From the NCBI GenBank assembly GCA_020444515.1, contig JAHLKX010000010.1:62001-126000 (forward strand): DNA of 64,000 bases, written 5' to 3'. The notes beneath the pieces were generated by a model, which saw only the letters and a program-made list of their open reading frames with translations, had not been told where the DNA came from and searched no databases. Positions 59,555-64,000 of this stretch are shown in pieces. The DNA is from Bacteroidota bacterium. GTDB taxonomy: Bacteria; Bacteroidota; Bacteroidia; Bacteroidales; JAADJA01. The first letter of the stretch is position 1, and each line of letters starts with the position of its first letter. Position numbers and translations under genes: made by a program.

Positions 59555-59563
59555 GACATGCCA

Positions 59564-61798
59564 TTAATCTGATTTATGGAACTCTTCGTACGCTTGCAAC
59601 ACCGTTAAATGAGATATTAAATAAGCCAGTGAACTTTCAGCACCCTGGTTGCGGTTTACGCCATAACTTTCGAACCCATCGCAACATCCTTTGGTCTCAA
59701 AATCATACAAACTCATTCTCAAATCGTTTTCACCCAGAAACCATAAAAAAGATGTGTATAGTTTGTTGAGGTATTCTTTATCCTTTGTAATATGAAAAGC
59801 CTGGTGGTACATTAAAACCATTGACATAGCATCGATGGGCTGTTGGGCAAATATTGAGCGTTCGCCCTCTTTTTTGTACCACTTTTCATTTCCAATAATC
59901 GATAAGCAGTTATCTCTAAGGGTATGACTTGTCAGAAAATTCAGGGATGCAAGTGCTGTTTTTGTTATTTTACCATCGTTCAGTATTTCCGCCGAGTGTA
60001 AAAGTGCAAGCGGTAAAATGCCATTATCATAAGCCAGCAAGGATTCAAACCATTTCCAATCGGAGGATTCATTTTCTTCGTAATGTTTGATTAATATATT
60101 GGCCAGGTTCCTTAACCTTTCTGTCATCGTGTCGTCCGATGGATTACTTTTAAGGTAATAACATATTCCAATCATGGTATTGGCAATACCCCTGATAGAC
60201 TTTATTTTTTCAAAATTGGGTGATGCATTAAAAAACATCAACTTTCCTGTTTGATAGTAGGCATCATTGGGGGCATTGCCTAATAAATATCCCAAAGCCC
60301 ATATCGTCCGGCCAAACGAATCTTCAGAACCAACTTCATCCAGGTAATTTCTGCTAAAGCTCAGGAAATTCCTGAAAGTGCCATTCATATTTTGCATATA
60401 GTGGATATAGCTCAGGTAAATGGGAGATAATTCAAGGGCCCGCTCATCTTTCATTTGCCTGTAAGCCATTAACACCATCAGCAGGGCTCTGGCATTGTCA
60501 TCCAGGCAATATCCTTCCTTTAAGTTCGGAATGCCAAATTTTGCATGTTGGATGATGCCGGTATCATCTGTCATACGATTAATATGGATCAATGAAAATG
60601 GAGGGAGAACAAGTAAATCAATTACCGTTTCTTTTTTTTCAATCGGACTTTGCTCTTCTTTCAGAATTGTTGAAGCAAGCTTAACATATCTTTCACCTGT
60701 TTTTGGCCAGGTAATCTTTTTTCCATAATCATGCGCTTTTCTTTTAAGCTCTTTTAATTGTTCAGGATGATCAATGAGTTCATTTATGATGGACGAAAGG
60801 CCTTCGTGATCATTAAAGTTAAAAAACCGGCCTCTTCCTTCGGCCAGTAATTCTGTAGCATGCCAGTAAGGTGTTGAAATGGCAGCGCAACCAACGCCCA
60901 CAGCATATGAAAGCGTTCCACTCGTAATTTGGGCTTCATTCAGATAAGGGGTTATATAAATATCAGAAGCATACAAGTATTTGAACAAATCCTGAACTCC
61001 AATAAATTCATTGAGAAAGATAACATGCTTTTCGAGTTGAAGCGATTTAACCAACCGCAATAAAAATATGCGATATTCTTCGCCCGAATGTCGCAATATG
61101 CTTGGGTGAGTTTTGCCAAGGACAATATAAATTATATTCGGGTGTTTTTCAACAACTTTAGGCAATGCCTTTATAACCGTTTCTATTCCTTTGTTTCGTC
61201 CAAGGAATCCAAATGTCAATAACACCTTCTTACTTTCAAGCTTAAAATCCGTTTTTGAATTTTCAGGGCTGTAATGAATGTCAGGAACACCATGTTCAAT
61301 GAGAACAATTTTTTCTTTGGGCACATCGTAAATACTCACCAGGAATTTAATGGCTTTATGGCTCATCACCACAATTTTATGTGCCATTTTGCAAATTTCC
61401 TGTAAAATAGCCTTTTCATTATATGAAGGGGCTTTGAGAATGGTATGCAGCGTAACCATGAGTGGAATGTCCAACCGATGTAATAAGGGAAGAATATACA
61501 CCCCGCTTTGACCGCCAAAAATACCGAATTCATGTTCAAGAATGCAAAGATCAGCTCCACTCAGATTAATGAATTTAGCAGCCTTAATATAATCTTCCTG
61601 ATGGTCCTGTCTGATGGTTAATTTTACTTGCGGAGGATATTCATATTCGATGTTGTTATCACTTAAAGCAATAACAAATCCTTCATGACCAGATTCTTTA
61701 CTTTCCTCGCTAACCAGCATGGCGTCGTAAAGGTTATTTGTAAAAGTACCGATGCCACATTGTCGGGGTGGGAAAGTTGCTATAAAAGCAATTTTCAT
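59564..61798 (-). CDS. GT4-family glycosyltransferase fused to alpha/alpha-toroid-like C-terminal domain
   Basis: FPPRQCGIGTFTNNLYD, LTFGFLGRNKGIETVIKALP, ITPYLNEAQITSGTLSYAVGVGCAAISTPYWHATELL; C-terminal EDSFGRTIWALGYLL. Confidence 0.9.
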   Translation of the reverse strand: MKIAFIATFPPRQCGIGTFTNNLYDAMLVSEESKESGHEGFVIALSDNNIEYEYPPQVKLTIRQDHQEDYIKAAKFINLSGADLCILEHEFGIFGGQSGVYILPLLHRLDIPLMVTLHTILKAPSYNEKAILQEICKMAHKIVVMSHKAIKFLVSIYDVPKEKIVLIEHGVPDIHYSPENSKTDFKLESKKVLLTFGFLGRNKGIETVIKALPKVVEKHPNIIYIVLGKTHPSILRHSGEEYRIFLLRLVKSLQLEKHVIFLNEFIGVQDLFKYLYASDIYITPYLNEAQITSGTLSYAVGVGCAAISTPYWHATELLAEGRGRFFNFNDHEGLSSIINELIDHPEQLKELKRKAHDYGKKITWPKTGERYVKLASTILKEEQSPIEKKETVIDLLVLPPFSLIHINRMTDDTGIIQHAKFGIPNLKEGYCLDDNARALLMVLMAYRQMKDERALELSPIYLSYIHYMQNMNGTFRNFLSFSRNYLDEVGSEDSFGRTIWALGYLLGNAPNDAYYQTGKLMFFNASPNFEKIKSIRGIANTMIGICYYLKSNPSDDTMTERLRNLANILIKHYEENESSDWKWFESLLAYDNGILPLALLHSAEILNDGKITKTALASLNFLTSHTLRDNCLSIIGNEKWYKKEGERSIFAQQPIDAMSMVLMYHQAFHITKDKEYLNKLYTSFLWFLGENDLRMSLYDFETKGCCDGFESYGVNRNQGAESSLAYLISHLTVLQAYEEFHKSD

Positions 61799-61887
61799 TT
61801 TATCTGTTTTTAGTTTAGGTTTACAATTCTTCTTTGGGCGGATAATTCCGCTGTGAAATAGATCATTCCGAAAATTCGAAGTGGATG

Positions 61888-62016
61888 CTAAAAGTCTATC
61901 TGCTTATTTATGTTGTTCTTATCTGCCCGTTTGGCTGCTTTTGCAGCTCTTTTTTCCTTCAGGGTTTTAACCGGTGCCTTCTTGATGCTCTTTTTGCTTT
62001 CTTTTTCTTTTGACAT
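61888..62016 (-). CDS. 42-aa Lys/Ala-rich small protein (not in ORF track)
   Basis: MSKEKESKKSIKKAPVKTLKEKRAAKAAKRADKNNINKQIDF*. Confidence 0.6.
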   Translation of the reverse strand: MSKEKESKKSIKKAPVKTLKEKRAAKAAKRADKNNINKQIDF

Positions 62017-62046
62017 GATTGTTAGTTCTTATGGTAAGTTATTATT

Positions 62047-62403
62047 TTATATCAGCAGTGATGTTTGATCAAAGCCACTTTTAATAATCGTTGAAATCAT
62101 TTTAAAACGCTCAGTGGCTTTAACTGCATGCGAAATATGGGCAGGAATAATAATCCCTTCACCTGTTTTCAACAAATTCAATTTATTATCAATCACAACC
62201 TCCGCTTCTCCATCAATAATTTGAATAAAAGTATCGTAAGGTGAAATTTTCTCTGCCAGTATTTCCCCGGTATCAATAGCGATTACACTCACATTGCCGG
62301 TGGTTTTCCGGATGATGGTTTTGGTTACTACAGAATTAGGAACATATTCGATGATTTCAATCAGGATGTGTGTTTTGGATTTTTCAACTTCAATTGTGGT
62401 CAT
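62047..62403 (-). CDS. cupin domain protein
   Basis: SPYDTFIQIIDGEAEVVIDNKLNLLKTGEGIIIPAHISHAVKA. Confidence 0.85.
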   Translation of the reverse strand: MTTIEVEKSKTHILIEIIEYVPNSVVTKTIIRKTTGNVSVIAIDTGEILAEKISPYDTFIQIIDGEAEVVIDNKLNLLKTGEGIIIPAHISHAVKATERFKMISTIIKSGFDQTSLLI

Positions 62404-62426
62404 GATTTTACCTTTATTCGTTTTTG

Positions 62427-62494
62427 ATAAAGGTACTGCCTGAGATGAATAGGGTTGTTACACAATTTAAAGTATTAGTTACATAATTCACACA
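62427..62494 (-). promoter_or_regulatory. regulon promoter copy G
   Basis: Minus strand TGTGTGAATTATGTAACTAATACTTTAAATTGTGTAA-N24-CCTTTAT, upstream of cupin gene. Confidence 0.75.
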
Positions 62495-63048
62495 TCCTCA
62501 AGTGTACTTCGCCTTTTGTTTTTAAGCATTTTAAAGTGCGTGGGTGTAAGTCCTGTAATCTTTTTAAATTGATTGGATAAATGGGCCACACTGCTATAGT
62601 GCATCCTGTATGATATTTCGGTAAGACTCAGCTCGTCGTAAACGATCATTTCCTTTACTTTTTCAATTTTATGGGCGAGATAAAATTTTTCAATGGTAAT
62701 GCCTTTCACCTCAGAGAAAAGATTGGCCAGATATGTATAATCGTAATTGAGCTTTTCACCTAAGTAATCTGAAAGGTTAACCTTGATTTGTTCTTCTGAA
62801 TAGTGGACCAATTCTATGATAGCGCTTTTTATTTTCTCAACCAAAATACTTTTTTTATTATCCATCAGTTCCAATCCCGATTTTTTTAACGCGATATCCA
62901 GTCGCTCGATTTGTTCAGTTGTTATATTTTCTATTAGATTGGCTTCCCCAATTTTTACATAAGTATAATGCAGGCCAAGTTTTTCCAGCTCTGATGTCAC
63001 TACCATCTGGCAGCGGATGCAAACCATATTTTTGATGTATAATTTCAA
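62488..63048 (-). CDS. AraC-family regulator with N-terminal MxCxxC (HMA-like) segment
   Basis: MKLYIKNMVCIRCQMVV...; C-terminal LSLTEISYRMHYSSVAHLSNQFKKITGLTPTHFKMLK. Confidence 0.9.
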   Translation of the reverse strand: MKLYIKNMVCIRCQMVVTSELEKLGLHYTYVKIGEANLIENITTEQIERLDIALKKSGLELMDNKKSILVEKIKSAIIELVHYSEEQIKVNLSDYLGEKLNYDYTYLANLFSEVKGITIEKFYLAHKIEKVKEMIVYDELSLTEISYRMHYSSVAHLSNQFKKITGLTPTHFKMLKNKRRSTLEDV

Positions 63049-63455
63049 TTAAAACTTACCGTGTTATAGATATTATTGTTAGTAAAAATACATAAAATAA
63101 AAAAAATATGATCCGTCGAGAATAAAGGCAATGACTGTATGGAATTTTCAGGAGTTGGAATATATTTTGGAGATGCGCCATATGCGTATTTTCGATTCAA
63201 CATTTAGATTCTAATAGGAACAATAATTCCAAACAAGAATCAGTTGGAATTTGCTTTCCAATCATTTCAAAAAGAGTGGCGAAATTTACTTTATTCCACA
63301 ATATCATAAGTTAAAGCATTAAAGACCTGGTTCAAGGGAGTGAATGAGGAATCCAATTATTCCTTGCAAAAATTAGTTTTACCATTCAAAATACATTTTC
63401 AGGAAGACCACATTGAGATGGTCTGGTTAAGCTCGGTTGTGTTTTTATTTTGGCT

Positions 63456-63691
63456 GAGGGGGAAAAACGCTTAAAATATATCCAAACCCAACCACCGGTC
63501 TTGTAAACATTACTGGCACCAACAATGCAACAGTCACTGTTTTCAATACTACTGGTGCTATTGTTGCCGAATACAACAATTTTAATTCAGGTCAAATTGA
63601 TTTGACAAATTTGAATGAGGGCATCTATTTCCTCAGTATTGTCATTGATAATAAAACAACCCTGAATAAAAAGATCAGCGTGCTGAAATAA
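63456..63691 (+). pseudogene. orphan T9SS type A sorting domain tail
   Basis: Frame reads LKIYPNPTTGLVNITGTNNATVTVFNTTGAIVAEYNNFNSGQIDLTNLNEGIYFLSIVIDNKTTLNKKISVLK*; in-frame stop just upstream, no start. Confidence 0.7.
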
Positions 63692-63743
63692 ATCAGGGGA
63701 ATCGCAATAGTTTAAACGGTAGCTCAAATGGGCAACCGTTTTT

Positions 63744-64000
63744 TTATTTCCGGGAAAGTGTGCGGTGAATTTCCAGTACTTGAGGTATTACCAGTCGATT
63801 ACCATCGTTGTGGATAACAAAATCGGCCCGTTTGATTTTCTCCTCCTGTGGCCATTGGTTTTTCATCCTGCTCAGAACATCCGATTCCGAAACCCCATCC
63901 CGCAGCATCACCCGCTGAATCGCCATTTCAACAGGACAGGCCACCACGATGATCTTATCAAAATCCCTGTAAAAACCACTTTCAAATAAAATAGCCGCCT
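63744..64000 (-). CDS. coaE: dephospho-CoA kinase, C-terminal part (partial, truncated by window end)
   Basis: AAILFESGFYRDFDKIIVVACPVEMAIQRVMLRDGVSESDVLSRMKNQWPQEEKIKRADFVIHNDG. Confidence 0.88.
   Translation of the reverse strand, partial: AAILFESGFYRDFDKIIVVACPVEMAIQRVMLRDGVSESDVLSRMKNQWPQEEKIKRADFVIHNDGNRLVIPQVLEIHRTLSRK

Overview
The window looks like a Bacteroidota (Bacteroidales-like) chromosome segment. Evidence: TTTG-N19-TAnnTTTG promoters, a T9SS tail, FISUMP domains and CTnDOT-type integrase architecture. (1) 1-5.4 kb is a housekeeping flank: purB tail, ABC exporter, DUF5606, pyrK, pyrD, Sua5/YciO, cupin, tRNA-Lys(TTT). (2) 5.4-39.9 kb is a ~34.4 kb integrated element. It is bounded by a 20-bp direct repeat of the tRNA-Lys 3' end (5419-5438 and 39858-39877). 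It carries a tyrosine recombinase, an excisionase-like HTH protein and a composite defence operon (HsdM, HsdS, DUF262/GmrSD-like, AbiEi-like, AbiEii, HsdR, YgjP-type metallopeptidase). It also carries secreted orphan proteins, a head-only phage module (TerL, TerS-like, protease/scaffold, MCP, portal, connector, no recognisable tail or lysis genes) and a 1839-aa FISUMP surface protein. The architecture resembles a capsid-forming phage satellite loaded with defence cargo. (3) 40.6-63 kb is an envelope/stress region: GH130, OmpA, AI-2E-type permease, Mla/MCE transporter, small membrane proteins, CPBP, acyltransferase, CspA, GT4 and an AraC regulator. Seven promoters here share a strikingly regular architecture: a direct repeat AATnrTGTAA with 21-bp period, then exactly 24 nt to CCTTTG. 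This suggests an undescribed regulon, possibly controlled by the AraC-family protein at 62.5-63.0 kb. Several small genes missing from the ORF track were found by eye. All family assignments come from reading the sequence; no database search was run.
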